Source: Hymenopus coronatus (lineage: Eukaryota > Arthropoda > Insecta > Mantodea > Hymenopodidae). Taken from it: a stretch of DNA of 64,000 nt. Both the position numbers and the translations under genes were made by a program. The notes beneath the pieces were generated by a model. It was not told where the DNA came from. It made no database searches and saw nothing but the letters and a program-made list of their open reading frames with translations. Positions 23,095-34,505 of the stretch are shown here, piece after piece. Within the stretch, counting starts at the first letter, position 1; the number at the start of each line of letters is the position of its first letter. The stretch spans positions 388,453,132-388,517,131 of the forward strand of contig CM060900.1 in NCBI GenBank assembly GCA_030762935.1, given 5' to 3'.

Positions 23095-23900
23095 CTTATT
23101 TCTACACAATGCTAATTGAGATAACATTAGCAGAATGTTCTTAGTACTTAGTTCCTTATAAATAGAAGGGAACTAAAGAAATGCACTAGGCTAAAGTGAT
23201 AGTAAAATGTTTTAAAAGTCATTGATTTGCGATTGTCATTACAAATTGCTTCTTTGCCTGGCCAGGAGTAGAACAAAAGAAAAACAGACACTTCCTGTCT
23301 GAGAAAAATCTAAGTACTTCACAATTGAAACCAATAACAAGGAATATCTCGGAAACGGTTACCTCCACAACTAAAATGTAAAAATGGTGTGTTTTGACGA
23401 GATTTACATTTTTGTGTTGTAAGCTTTTGTCTACCTTTTACGGTTTAGCAAAGCCAAATTCGGCAAAATTCATCACAGAATGAAGAGCTCTTCAGAGGCT
23501 ATTTCTAGAAAATTCAAGATATACGTTTTATTTTGGCTGTAATATACGGCATTTTAATCAAAATTGCTACAGCCATTTTTGAGAAAATCAAAATTTTCGA
23601 AAGTTTTCCATGTAGTTTGTGGTGGGGATTTCCTTGAAAATCTTCATGTCACGTTCTCGGAGGATACTAAACCTAAATAACAAGTTTGGTATGTAATGGT
23701 CTTTTTGTCTTTCAGCTATGCTGTCCACACACACATACACACACGGACCTTTTTCTTAAAATGCATTTTAGGAATCAGGGTCCCCGAAACATATATTTCG
23801 AGCTACAACCCCTTCATCGAATTTTTGAGTGGAATACAATACCTTCTCTATGCACTATGTACATTGTACATACGGGCTATAGAAAGTAAAAGCAAATCCG
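23095..23900 (-). repeat. rep-A copy 5 (reverse, nearly complete)
   Basis: Runs from 'gctaattgagataacattag' through all landmarks to 'cactatgtacattgtacata' and 'tagaaagtaaaag'. It includes the GT/CA-rich 'cacacacatacacacacgg'. It abuts a mariner fragment that reads on the same strand. Confidence 0.85.
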
Positions 23901-23919
23901 TTGGTGTTAGAAGACACCT

Positions 23920-24085
23920 CCACGACCACTCTAGCGGCCACTGTTAAGAACAATGAGTCCATCAGATAATTTTGGACGTTTTTTGTTTAATAATATGCTG
24001 CACCATCCTGTTGGAAGACAATTCATATAATGTTCTCTTTTTGTAGCTGTGTCTCAATAAACTTTTTTGAATGTCCACCTATGAT
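23920..24085 (-). pseudogene. mariner/Tc1 transposase fragment (FQQDGA type)
   Basis: A minus frame reads FIETQLQKENII, then VFQQDGAAYY, a stop, and TKNVQNYLMDSLF. The FQQDGA block is the second catalytic Asp region of a distinct Tc1/mariner group in which it is followed by a conserved helix (V..YL...F). The downstream catalytic part is missing, replaced by rep-A copy 5. Very short, so superfamily only. Confidence 0.65.
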
Positions 24086-24449
24086 CCTGATTCAAGGGTT
24101 TCTTACACAAAGATAATCTAGTCTAAAACAATAGCAACATACAACGCACCAGACTTAATAGTTTATGAATAGCCTCTTCTAGCTCGTAAGGGACATGCAG
24201 ACTCTTTCAGCCCATACATGAGATGGCCACTAGTATGGAGCGTTACTTTAAAAAAAACAACGCAACTAAACAAAATGGAATTACATTGAATGGTAACGAA
24301 AGTCGCGTACTGCTCGAGGATGGTGCTTGCTGTAGGGAGCAGGGTTTTGGTATTTTTAGCGATACGTTAGCATTGTGTCTTCTGAGACTTGTTCTGAGAC
24401 TTGCTCTAATACCATAACAAACAAATTCTCTCTTTCCTTTTTCCTTTTC
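24086..24449. other. unassigned spacer between oppositely oriented rep-A copies
   Basis: Contains a small tandem duplication 'gagacttgttct gagacttgctct' at about 24383-24408. Nothing else recognised. Confidence 0.4.
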
Positions 24450-25275
24450 TACACCTACAATGTACATAGTGTATTGAGAACTAATGTATTGCACCCAAAA
24501 ATTCACTACAGAGATTTCACCGGAAATACATGTTTCAAACCCCCAGAATCCAGATAAAGTATTTTTAGAAAAATTGTCGGTGTGTTTTTGGGCAGCATAG
24601 CTCACCAACGAAAAGACCCTTGAATATCAAACTTTGTATTTAAGTTTGGTATCTTCAAAGGATGTCACACGATGATTTTAAAGAAAACCGCCCCACCACC
24701 AACTACCCTTTACATGGAACCTTTCGAAAACTTTGATGTTCTCAAAAATGGCTCCAACGATTTTGATGAAAATGCCTTATGTTTAAGGCATTTTTATGAA
24801 AAACGAAATGTATATTTTGGATTGTCTGGTAATAGCCTCTGAAGACCTCTTCACTCTGGATGACCTTTGTATAACTGGCAAGCCGTAAAAGATATACCAA
24901 ACCTTAATGTGGATCTCATTAAAACATACAATTTATGTTATATATCGGATTATTGGTTTCAATTTTCGCCACTTAAACTTTTCTCAAACGGGAAAACAGC
25001 TTTCTTCTCGTTTCTTGTTTGTTTACAACCGGCAAGCAAAATTATTGGAATTTCAATTGTTTCACAAGCAACTGCCTTTTAAAGGACGAGACTATCGCTT
25101 TAGCCTATGCATTTTATTTATTTCCGTTCTACTTACAAGCAAGCTAGTAATAAGGCTAATTCTACTAGCACTTATCTTGATGTAGATAAAAGAACAAGCT
25201 TTTGAATAAGAAATTTGTTTGCCGGACATCTAGAGGACATAATGTGAATGGAACACATTAGATTTTTCTACCTTC
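24450..25275 (+). repeat. rep-A copy 6 (forward), first of a tandem pair
   Basis: Full unit from 'ctacaatgtacatagtg' through 'agatttcaccggaaataca', 'ctaccctttacatggaac', 'cctctgaagacctcttca' and 'ttggtttcaattttcgcc' to 'tgtgaatggaacacatt'. The minus-strand 121-codon frame across it is a by-product of the repeat, not a gene. Confidence 0.85.
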
Positions 25276-25930
25276 TAGTTACAATGAACCAAGTAATAAG
25301 GACAATTTATGCTAATGTTTAACTCGATAAGCATGATCTAAATAGCAGAACATGCTTTTTAGCCATAATTTGTAATAGACATGTAGAAAAAGTCATGTGA
25401 ATGGAACACATAAGATGTTTTAGTATCTCTAGTTCCGTATGTACAATGTACATAGTGGATAGTGAAGGTATTGTATTCCACCCAAGAAATCGATCTCGAG
25501 ATTTCACCGGAAATATATATTTTGGGCTGGGCCCTCTCAGTGCAAAAAATCATTTTTAGAAAAAGGTCCGTTTGTGAGTGAGAATGTGGCTGTGGACAGC
25601 ATTGCTCAAAAATGAAGAGACCATTAAATACCAAAATTGGTATTTGTATCTTCCAGGGATGCGACACAAAGATTTTGAAAAAAAAAATCCCCCTGCCACA
25701 AACTACCCTTTACAAGGAACAATTTTCGCAAATTTTGATTTTCTCAAAAATGGATCTAACAATATCGACTAAAATACCGTATATTAAAGTAATTCGCATT
25801 CCAAAAAAAAATGCATATTTTCAATTTTTTTGGATTAGCCTCTGAAGACCTCTTTATTCTGAATGAATTTTGCCGAGGTTTGTTTAACTGCTAAACCGTA
25901 AGAGATAGACAAATCCCCGCAAAACTAGCA
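25276..25930 (+). repeat. rep-A copy 7 (forward), tandem with copy 6
   Basis: Starts with a second version of the last 150 bases of the unit ('agtaataaggacaatttatg' to 'tgtgaatggaacacataag'). It is followed without a gap by a new unit start ('atgtacaatgtacatagtgg') that runs to 'aaccgtaagagatagac' and then breaks off. The repeated start-to-start distance is about 0.98 kb. Confidence 0.8.
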
Positions 25931-26094
25931 CTCAAGTAAAGATTACGCATAGACAGAACGTCAAGCTTATGGCACATCATATTTAGCATAAGTGCACATT
26001 AGGGTGAGTTCGGAAAATTACACATAATGCTCGAACTTATATGTGATTGACATTACGAAGAATTAAATGTTTTTTTTTTACTTCCTCTGGCAGG

Positions 26095-27215
26095 TATGTA
26101 CAATGTATTTTGCATTTCAATAAAAATTTTGATACAAAAATTTAACCAAACGTCCATGTTTTGATGACCCCAGAATCCAAAGAGGAAATAATTTCAGAAA
26201 AACTTCCGTGCGTGTCTTTGAACAGCTAACTGAAAAGCGAAATATTGGCCTAATGCCACTAATGGTATTTAAGTTCGGTAAGTTCCAGGGATGCAACACG
26301 AAGATGTTCAGGAAAATTAACCCACCCCAAACTTCCTTTATACTGTACATTTTTCGAAAATTTTGATATGCTCAAAAATGGTTGTAATTTGCTTAAAATG
26401 CCAGTATATATTTAGGATATTTTCATGACAAACGAAATGTGTATGTTGAACTTTCTGGAAGGAGGCTATAAAAACCTCTTCTTTCTGAATGACTTTTACA
26501 TAACTGGTAAACCGTAGGAGAATATGGATGTCGTCAAAAAAAATGGAAATAGAGTTTTATTTATGGACGCTCTTTAACTGTGGCTCTTAAGCATCGCATT
26601 GTGCACTGGGTGTGAAGGACCGCTTAATTTTGCTCAGAGGCCTTTTAAGGTTTGAGGTTCTTTTATGTGCCGTAAATTTACGACGGGACCAACGGCTTTA
26701 CTTCCCTTCCGAAGGAAGCCACACTGAGGATTTTTACACCCGAACAAATTCATCGTCCTCCGCCGGGTTTAAACCCGCGACCTTGGGTGTTTGAAGCTAG
26801 CATGGTAACCATTACATCACAGAGGGCGCCGGTCTTTCCAAATCACTCAGTTTATATCACATATATACATTTTTTGCAAATTTAACCGTTTCCACAATAT
26901 TCCTCATTATTGATTTCAATATTAAACTACTTAAACTTTCTCAAACGGGAAGTCATCCTTCATTTCATCTTTAGTTTAACTTCTGGCCATGCAAAGAAAG
27001 CCGAATTTCAGTTGTTTCATAATGCGACCAGCTTTCAAAAAAATTTACTGACGGTTTAGCCAGGTGCATTCTCTTATTTCCCATCTACCCTCAAGGAAGT
27101 AAGTAACTTTTATCTTGATTCGTATGATATAGATATCAAATCTTCAGTGAGAATTGTTTGTTTGCAGAACAAGTAGAGAAAGTAATGTGAATGGAACAAA
27201 TCCGAGTTGTCAATA
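26095..27215 (+). repeat. rep-A copy 8 (forward, split by SINE S2)
   Basis: The first half runs 26095-26540 ('atgtacaatgtat' to 'ggtaaaccgtaggag'). The second half resumes at about 26850 and runs through 'tttctcaaacgggaagtcat', 'ctggccatgcaaag' and 'gcgaccagctttcaa' to 'tgtgaatggaaca'. The gap is exactly a reverse SINE S2. Confidence 0.85.
26550..26832 (-). repeat. tRNA-derived SINE S2 (copy 2), nested in rep-A
   Basis: Well preserved. On minus: head 'atgtaatggttaccatgcta' with B box 'ggtcgcgggtttaaaccc', body 'ccgttggtcccgtcg' and 'gagcaaaattaagcggtcc', end 'agagcgtccataaataaaac'. Its clean placement inside rep-A copy 8 dates it as younger than that copy. Confidence 0.85.
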
Positions 27216-28560
27216 AGATATACAGCAAATCTTGTACGCGCCAAATCTAAGTACTTATTTGTGCAGCAGCGAATTGCACCCTTTTGTTGGACATTGAGGG
27301 CAAAATCTAATTTGGGCGGCATGGACAGAACTTCCATTATAAGAATTAAGAGGCTCTTTTCTAACACTATCTTTTCTATCTATATTCTAAGAATGTTTTC
27401 CAAGCTATTATGAGCAATTGAGGTGTAAACTAATGCTAGTATTTGTTGTGGTTTCTTTTTTCATTATTTTTCATATTTAGTCTTTAAATTGAAGACATTT
27501 TTATTGTTTCTTACCTCAAAAGATTTTGGTTTCTCACATATGTAATATTTTCAAGTGAGGTCAGAATTTATTTTAAATATCTTTATAATTTTTAGTAAAT
27601 GCCTATGAAATACATGTTAGAAGCATGAATAAAACACAACACAAAAACCGCTTCCTTCATATTCGTTTCTACTTCCATAATGTATCTTCTGTCGGAAGTC
27701 AGAAAACAACTTTAAGACCTAATCCATAAAGGAAAGTACGCTAAAGTCACGCCATGCGATAAGCTGGAGGTAAGCTAATCGCAATTCTTTGATCGAGTTT
27801 TGGGAAACAGTTGCCGGAGAGGATGCGTGACGTTTACCCGTAAACAGGAAGCGCTGTCCTCCAGTCAAAATGTGTACGAGTTTAGCACCGGGGAGGGTTG
27901 GGGGAGGGGAGAAAACTGTCCAAATCCTACACCCAGTGGAAATGTAATATTTCCCTCACGTAGTTGGGTGGAGTTTGGTTGCTTTGTGCTGTTCGCGGGC
28001 TTCAGCTGAATATTGCCAACCAACGTTAGCCAGTAGTCTTTGGTTAGCCCGACATACATTATGAAACGACTTGGTACCGTCCTTGCTGTCTACATTTTTA
28101 AAGTCAGTAGTAAAAATGCAATGTTATCGAAAGCTCCCCTTCCTTGGGGGAGTCACTGGCTAGGTACTAAGAACCCCATTTAGATTGCTGCTCTGGAACC
28201 AGAATCAATATCGGCGAATCGGCAAACAAATGTCTATCCTTCTTAGAATGTGTGCACGGGGGTGGCGTGTGTTCCCCAGCCCTGACTTGGGGAAGAGCGA
28301 GAGAGCGATGAACGTCTGCTGCTTGGGATTAAATAGCTCTTAATGCACACGCCAAAGAACTTTGGTGAACACGGTACCAGCTGCAGCGCGAGGTGCTTTC
28401 TCAAGGAAGGATGTGAGGATTTGAGTGTTGCCTACCTTCCTTAATCTGGTATCCTTAACCACGATCCATCCCTCTTCAAAAGCTTGGAATTTCCTGTTTT
28501 GTTGATTAAAGTCTTCCGAAATATAAGTGGCATTAATAGAGCTTTATTTCCTGCCTACAG
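27216..28560. other. unassigned stretch with GC-richer patches
   Basis: 27800-28060 and 28200-28430 are GC-richer than the window average, including a G-rich run near 27890-27912. No tRNA-like head, protein motif or second copy recognised. Confidence 0.35.
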
Positions 28561-28799
28561 ACCGCGCCGTGGCCGAGTGAGTAGACCATTCCCCTCTCAC
28601 CTAGTCGGCCATGTTCGATCCCAAGTGCCGTGAGATTTGTGATGGACAAGGCGGCGCTGGGGCGGTTTTTCTCCGAGTTCTCCGGTTTCCTCCACTATCG
28701 CATTCCACCAGTGCTCCATCTTCATTCCATGTATCACCAATGCCATCGCCTGCGCTGCCACAAGTAGTAAAAGCGGGTGTTAAACACTACCCCAAAAAA
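28561..28799 (+). repeat. tRNA-derived SINE S1 (full copy)
   Basis: Type copy of S1 here. A box 'tggccgagtgagtagacc' at 28570 and B box 'gttcgatccc' at 28613 form a tRNA-like head. The body has 'gatttgtgatggacaaggcg', 'gttttctccg'-like and 'caccagtgctccatcttc' blocks. The tail is 'gcgggtgttaaacactac', ending in an A run. It directly abuts rep-A copy 9. Confidence 0.85.
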
Positions 28800-29220
28800 T
28801 TCCCCTCCACAGTTTTACTTTCTCGTACAATATACGTAGTAAGTAGAGAAAGTATAGTATTCCACCCGAAAATTTTATACCAAAATTTCTACTGAAATAC
28901 ATGTTTTGAGGACCCCTGAATAAAATACTTTTGAGAAATAGGTCAGTGTATGTGTGTGTTCCTTCGGAATGCATAACTCAAAAACTAAAAGTAGGTTAAA
29001 TACCAAATTTGCTATTTAAGTTTACCATTTTCCTGAGACGCCAAACAGAAATTTTCAGGAGAGTTCCACCAACCCAAACCATCCTTTATATGGAGCATTT
29101 TTCAAAACCTTTGATTTTATAAAAGTAACAGCTCTAATGATTTTCATTGAAATAACGTATATTAGAGATTCTCACTCAGCAAATAAAATGCATATCCTGG
29201 ACTTTAGCAGTGTAGAGTCA
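28800..29220 (+). repeat. rep-A copy 9 (forward, first half)
   Basis: Starts at 'ttttactttctcgtacaata', immediately after the S1 tail, and runs to 'cttttagcagtg'-like sequence at about 29215, where the unit is cut. Confidence 0.8.
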
Positions 29221-29375
29221 AAACCCAGCATGATGTCCTCCGTCTGTTTGAAGCTAGAAATACTTCCGGCAATAATTTTTCCTAACATCTTCCATCTGCA
29301 CGCAATCTGCCAAAATATGCGCCCAGTCTTCATGATCCCCGCATAAAGGGCGAATCCTCCTACCAGCTTCATCAA
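29215..29375 (-). pseudogene. LINE ORF2 C-terminal Cys/His-knuckle fragment
   Basis: A minus frame reads RRIRPLCGDHEDWAHILADC followed by VQMEDVRKNYCRKY. The pattern C-x7-H-x4-C fits the C-terminal knuckle of many LINE proteins. The first Cys of the usual CxxC is Arg here, one base away. Then a shifted frame gives EDIMLGFDSTLL, plausible for the last residues. The rest of the element is absent. Clade cannot be named. Confidence 0.45.
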
Positions 29376-30290
29376 CTACTCACAAGTTTTAGACCCTCCC
29401 ACCCGGAGCCACGCTATTCCAGTGCTTTGTTTCATATACAATCTCCCTCTGCTTTCGCTTTTAATTTTAATGTACTTTACTTTGCACGCAACTCACGGGT
29501 AACTAGCAAGGGAACTTGGCAGCAGTGGTATCAAGAGTGTTATTAAAGTCCTCGTGAATGGGATGGTTGTTCTGTTCTTTGTGCGGCATACGCAGTATTT
29601 TGAAAGAACTTCTGATATTTTAAGAACAATGTACGATTTGGTTTATACATTTTAAGGTTTTCTTATTACCATAGATACACATATAATAGCGTTTGGCACT
29701 TTTAGAGAACATCTCAAATTAGGTTTAGACTTGAGTACAAAGGAATGCCTAGTGTAAACGTTTCGCAGCACTTTTCCTGTTTTAACACCAGGCATTTTAA
29801 ATATATACATACAACGCTGGCAAAATGATTTCGCTTACTGATACTTTGTGCTTCTTATGCGAGAATGCTTGTGGCAACTGTTACATTAATTTCAGTTGTT
29901 ACCGGCAATATTGTCGCATAAATTAATAACAGTTTATAAAGAAGGAATGGAGACATAGAGAAACAAATGCGATTGTTAATTTAATTTACTAAAAATCAAC
30001 GAATAATATAATAGTAAGGCAAGGCATTTAATTTCTTTAAATATCCTACAAATTAAAATGCATTTATGACCTAAAAATTTAAAAAAAATTGCCAATGAAT
30101 GAACACAAAATGGTATATTTTTTATTTTAAAAACTCAGTTCATACACAATCTGAAATAAGAAATGACAAGATTTTCCAAGTGCTATGAATATTTTAAATC
30201 ATTTGAGTTTTAGCTGTCATTCGGAAACATTAATAATTTAGTATAACATTGATTTAAAATATTATAGTACATTTTACTGTCGAAGACAGA
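29376..30290. other. unassigned AT-rich stretch
   Basis: No motif or shared repeat recognised. Confidence 0.4.
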
Positions 30291-30575
30291 TTAAAGTGCA
30301 CTTTTACAACAATGTTGTATTACAGCTGACAGTAACACTTTAGCGGAGATTCTGAAACAAAGATGTAGATTTACATAAGCTTCATTCTTAAGTTGCTGTA
30401 GAGCCCGTATATGTTTCTCTCGTGACACGTGTTGTTTTATTGTAAACTTTATTTCTTTAACCACTCTCATTTCAAACATATTGTAGAGCAAGATTGGACA
30501 GTGGGTGGGAAAACGTTTTTCCTCTAAATTTGAAACAAACGCCTTCAATTTAACGTGTTCCTCTACTTTAGGCAT
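30291..30575 (-). pseudogene. BED-type zinc-finger N-terminus of a hAT-like transposase
   Basis: A 94-codon minus frame starts MPKVEEHVKLKAFVSNLEEK. It continues with a degraded finger where the expected Cys pair is Tyr/Phe (ILLYNMFEMRVVKEIKF), then FTIKQHVSREKHIRALQQLK with the two His of the finger. This is the N-terminal layout of CGGBP1-like/hAT proteins known in arthropods as multicopy transposon proteins. Loss of both Cys makes it non-functional. The catalytic part downstream was not found. Confidence 0.6.
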
Positions 30576-30623
30576 TTTCTCCTCTTAAGTGCCGACATAC
30601 TACCTCACTTAACGGCAAAAGGA

Positions 30624-30668
30624 TCGCCTGCGGTGCCAAAAGTAGCAAAAGCGGGCGTTAAACACTGG
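30624..30668 (+). repeat. Orphan SINE S1 tail
   Basis: 'cgcctgcggtgccaaaagta' followed by 'gcgggcgttaaacact': the last 45 bases of S1 with no head or body upstream. Confidence 0.7.
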
Positions 30669-31729
30669 AGATAGGACTTTTTTCTGGGAATGTGGGCAAG
30701 TCTGTTATGCATATTCCATAAAAAACAGGGGTAAGATCTAGCATAACTTCTATTTAATTCTAAGAAAATTCCGAGGATTGGACAAATCCGTTATACACAT
30801 TCCTTAAAAACAGACATAGGGATTAGAATAATATATATTTAATTCAAGGAAATTGAGCCGATAAGGGAAACACTGAATTAATTATAATAATTTCGAATTA
30901 AGTAATATCCTAGTCTGCTGGAAAACTCCTAATAATTTTCAAAACGACGTAAAAATTGTCAAAATATGATCTAAAACCAATGACGATAATTCAAAAACAA
31001 ACCCGAAAAATTGTTTTTATATAACCCATTATACATTTCCCTGCATACAAGCAACGCTTCTAGCTTCATTAAATGCTTTGGCTAGTAATTAGCGAAAGCT
31101 AGGTGTGGGTTTGGCGTGAAGTAATTAGACAGAATCGCAAGAATAATTAAGTTCCAGGAAACCGAGAAAGACAGAACTTCATTATGCCTGAAGTCATTAC
31201 GTTAAAAACCGAGGGTGCGCACGAGCAGCATTATCAAAGTGGAATAATACTTGGGAGGTAGCAGGTTAAAGCATAGATTTTGCAACATAGAACTTAGAAA
31301 CTTTTGTGGAGAGTCAATAATATAGGCGGGTCAGGTTAATAAAGCAGCGTACATTGCTAAGATTTAGTTGTATTCCTGTTACAAGTTTTACAATTTACGG
31401 AAGTGTTGATGAAATCTGTAGTGCAGCGCTAGAATCATCATCCGTTTAGCGGGCGAGTAAGGTATTTGCCGTATAGCAGTTTAGCGAGTCCCGGTAACTT
31501 AAATTCATTACTTTACAACGGGAACGCATTCTGTCTACAACATAAAGTTATTAATACTCTACAAGTTATCAGATTTAATACGACGCAATTATGATCCCCT
31601 GCTTTGATTCAGAAACAAATGTTTATTCATCTATAGCAATTGGCAACTCGTTCGAAACGGAAGAGGTATTAGGCTCCATTAAACACTCCCAGTAAACGCA
31701 ACTGAAATTATCCAGTGTAGCAGTCATCT
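30669..31729. other. unassigned stretch
   Basis: Contains an imperfect local duplication: 'gttatgcatattccataaaa' near 30700 and 'gttatacacattccttaaaa' near 30790, both followed by similar sequence including 'atttaattc'. Otherwise nothing recognised. Confidence 0.4.
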
Positions 31730-32640
31730 GTGCAATCGCTGAGGGGAAACATGAAAAACATCAGACACGTCCGTTTATCATCACCAAAAAACGTCATAAA
31801 TGGCCACCAAAGTGGTTCTTCAAATTGCAGAGGACCACTAAAAACTCAGGAAATCAACTCGCTGACCGGCAGCACGAGAGGGCATCAAGTAAGACGATCC
31901 AAGACGGCGAGAGCTCCGGCTGTAAAGAAACAGGGCGAGCAACAAAGAAGACACCATTATCAGCCGACAAAAGTGAGTATCAGCAAACAGTCTAATGCAT
32001 TTAGATTCATTTTTGTTGATTTATGCAGATATAGTTAAAAAAAAGTGCAAAAATGGTGGGGAAAATAATTCAATATAAATAAAGCTCGGAAAAGATAAAG
32101 TAGTAATAGTTAGGAAATTGTACCGAGCAGCAGAAATAGGTGATATAGTCAAAATGTATAAAACAGGAATATTAGAAATGGAACAGAAAACACACATACC
32201 GGAAAGAAAAGCGTATAATTCGGGAATGGGGGAAAGTGATTTTAGGGTAACGATGGAGACGTTGAAAAGCACAGAACATTATCTAGAAGAGAAAATGAAG
32301 GAGGGGAAACAGGAACTATGAAAGAAACTAAAATACTGACAAGAGAAACTAGATATGCGGTGGGGGAAAATAGAAAAGGGGCAATATAAAATGTTAAAAA
32401 AAGAAAGTAACCAAGAAATAGAAGGATCTGAACTAAAGTTTTTAAATAAGTTAGTGAAAATTTAGAAATGTAAAAGGAAACATTGAGGGAGAAAGTAGCG
32501 AAGAAACTAAAAATAACAAAGGAAGTAGCTAGAAAAGAGAAGAAAGTTAAAATAGGCGGCAAAACCACGCGGAAGGTTAGGAAACAGGCGAGAAACTGTG
32601 TTAGAAAATTTGAGAATAGGTGGGAATATACAGATTTTCA
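31730..32640 (+). pseudogene. Coding-like purine-rich remnant, possibly LTR-retroelement gag
   Basis: A 102-codon frame (31730-32038) rich in Arg, Ser and Gln is followed by broken, strongly purine-rich, lysine/glutamate-rich frames (for example 32118-32321, with a likely coiled-coil segment). Composition and strand skew match the retroelement remnant 3 kb downstream on the same strand, so a decayed gag region is a reasonable guess. No zinc knuckle or capsid motif was seen. Confidence 0.25.
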
Positions 32641-34159
32641 ATTAGAATAACTTAAGTGAACCAACTGCACAGATGAAGCAATGCATAATGTATCAGTGGA
32701 CATCCCGTTACCGAACGCGGGTACAAGCATTTCAAATGGTGAACCTAAAAATGTTACCATACAGAGAAATGTAGGTTATATTCTAACTCCGAGACTCGAG
32801 AGTGGTCGGAGTTCTTCAGTATGAAATGTGTACCAGAGGGTATAACGTTACTGTTGCTAGAAAATGTTTCAAAGGAAATTCAGCAACTTGCTCGGTATAA
32901 GAATAGGAAACTACAATGACTCCAAGATCTTTCTGAATATATTTAACTGTGGATCCTGGGTAACAAATAGAAAGCAAGAATCACATTAAGCAATGGAATA
33001 TACAGGCTGTTCCGGAATTCAAATGTACAAATTGGGAAGTTTGTAGGGGGTTCTAGATAAAAAATCTTGAAATAGAGAACCTAATGTCCCTTTTGCAAAA
33101 TGTGAAAGCTACGGCGTGTTTCGTGGATCGTATACCAGTGGTCGTAATTCAAAATAACATGGAAATGTGTGTCGTATTTTCATTCAGAATGCTTTATTTG
33201 TATGCCAGTGATCGAAGAATGCAGTATTGGTACAAAATCAATGCGATATTTAAAACTATTGAACCTGCAATTTTTGGTAAACTTCCTTTTCAGGCTGTGC
33301 ACGGCATTAATAACTGTTCGGTTGCCATCAGATCAAATATAGTTAGCTAGAGCGATCCGCTATAACATACTGTAGAGTGAGTGGATATAGCACTGGTCAA
33401 TCCATGACAGATGATCACACTGCTCTCTAAAGTTTCCATTGTTCAGTTTTTTTAGTTTTGTTGTTTTTTTCAAAGGGGTTCATAATTTGACCATCACCAA
33501 TACTGTTAGTTTACATTGTTTAAGTCAAGACGATAAACCCTCCAGGACAAACTTACCCTCCATACTTTCAAACGAGTGAATGAAATATACACAGCGTTGA
33601 ATATGTAATGCAGTAATTGTTGCAGGGATGTTACAGGTCGTCACATCGAACAGCTCTTCTGATAACTAGTTGGATTTTGTACTGCGGATATTGTATTATT
33701 TCTCAAAGTCTCTCTATATTTGCCTTTCATGCAGAGATAAAAAGGTAGAATTCACTTTATTTTCTATTATATGGTTCTTAATAAGGTTTATGTAGGTACT
33801 TGTTTTACAATGAAGATGGTTGTTCGTTTTGTATTCAGTTTGAAGTTCGTTTGACAAAATGGTGATATTGTTTTGTAAATTGTGAGCTGTGCATAAAATT
33901 GTAATGCGTATGCACTTAACCTGTGAATGTGTAACACACTGTATTTTAGAAACTCCTTCGAGAGTTATGGATAAGTGTACCCCTTCAGGCATTTAATGTA
34001 AATGTCATTGAAACCTTCTCCGTAGCACCTAAATGCTTATCGTGCATCATGTTATTTCTCAGTACGAATAAACAATATTGAGTAACATAGCAGAATATGA
34101 ACGGGTAATTATAAAATTCAAACAAAGGGCACAACATAAAAACAAAAATATCTAAGAGA
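32641..34159. other. unassigned stretch
   Basis: Starting near 33010, 'acaggctgttccggaattc' resembles the outer ends of some Tc1/mariner elements, but no matching second end was found. The frames at 33084-33350 (plus) and 33714-33992 (minus) match nothing I recognise. Confidence 0.3.
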
Positions 34160-34426
34160 TTACCTATGTGGTCGAGTGGTCAGCGAGCAGACTTCTCACC
34201 CGGAGGTCCAGGGTTCGATTCCCGGCTCTGACGTTGAAGTTTTCTTTAGCCAGAATTATTCCCTATCCCCCACAGAGTCTGGAAGTAAGTATCTGAGAGT
34301 GAAAGTGTGTGTTTGAGGAAAATAAAATGATTTAAATCTACAGACAGCAAATTATTTCAAGTGCAAACCCCCCATATGACCTTAGATGTTAAAGGGGGCT
34401 ATGTGAATAATATATATATATATATC
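34160..34426 (+). repeat. tRNA-derived SINE S3 (copy 1)
   Basis: Head with A box 'tgtggtcgagtggtcagcga' and a perfect B box 'ggttcgattcccgg'. The body is 'ttctttagccagaattattc', 'cacagagtctggaagtaag'. The 3' part ends near a TA run. The acceptor strands do not pair, so it is not a tRNA gene. A second copy lies at 61965. Confidence 0.75.
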
Positions 34427-34505
34427 TACGGAGACTTGAACCTCCAACTTTCAACATCTTAAAACCTATGCCCACACGCTAAATATATCGATAAATAATG
34501 CTACT
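34427..34505 (-). repeat. tRNA-like SINE head (weak)
   Basis: On minus, 'tttagcgtgtgggcatagg' and 'ggaggttcaagtctccg' look like A and B boxes at tRNA spacing. No body was identified. Confidence 0.3.

Noticed and set aside
23741..23760. CRISPR-like or tandem CA repeats within rep-A
   Set aside because: Simple CA-rich sequence common to rep-A copies; there is no repeat-spacer structure anywhere in the window.
24243..24608. 121-codon minus-strand ORF
   Set aside because: It runs across the edge of a rep-A unit; equivalent frames are not conserved in other rep-A copies.
33714..33992. 92-codon minus-strand ORF
   Set aside because: No motif, no splice context and no second copy.
34160..34240. 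tRNA gene (also the heads at 28561, 36877, 61965, 49425)
   Set aside because: A and B boxes are present but acceptor stems do not pair and SINE bodies follow, so these are SINE heads rather than functional tRNAs.
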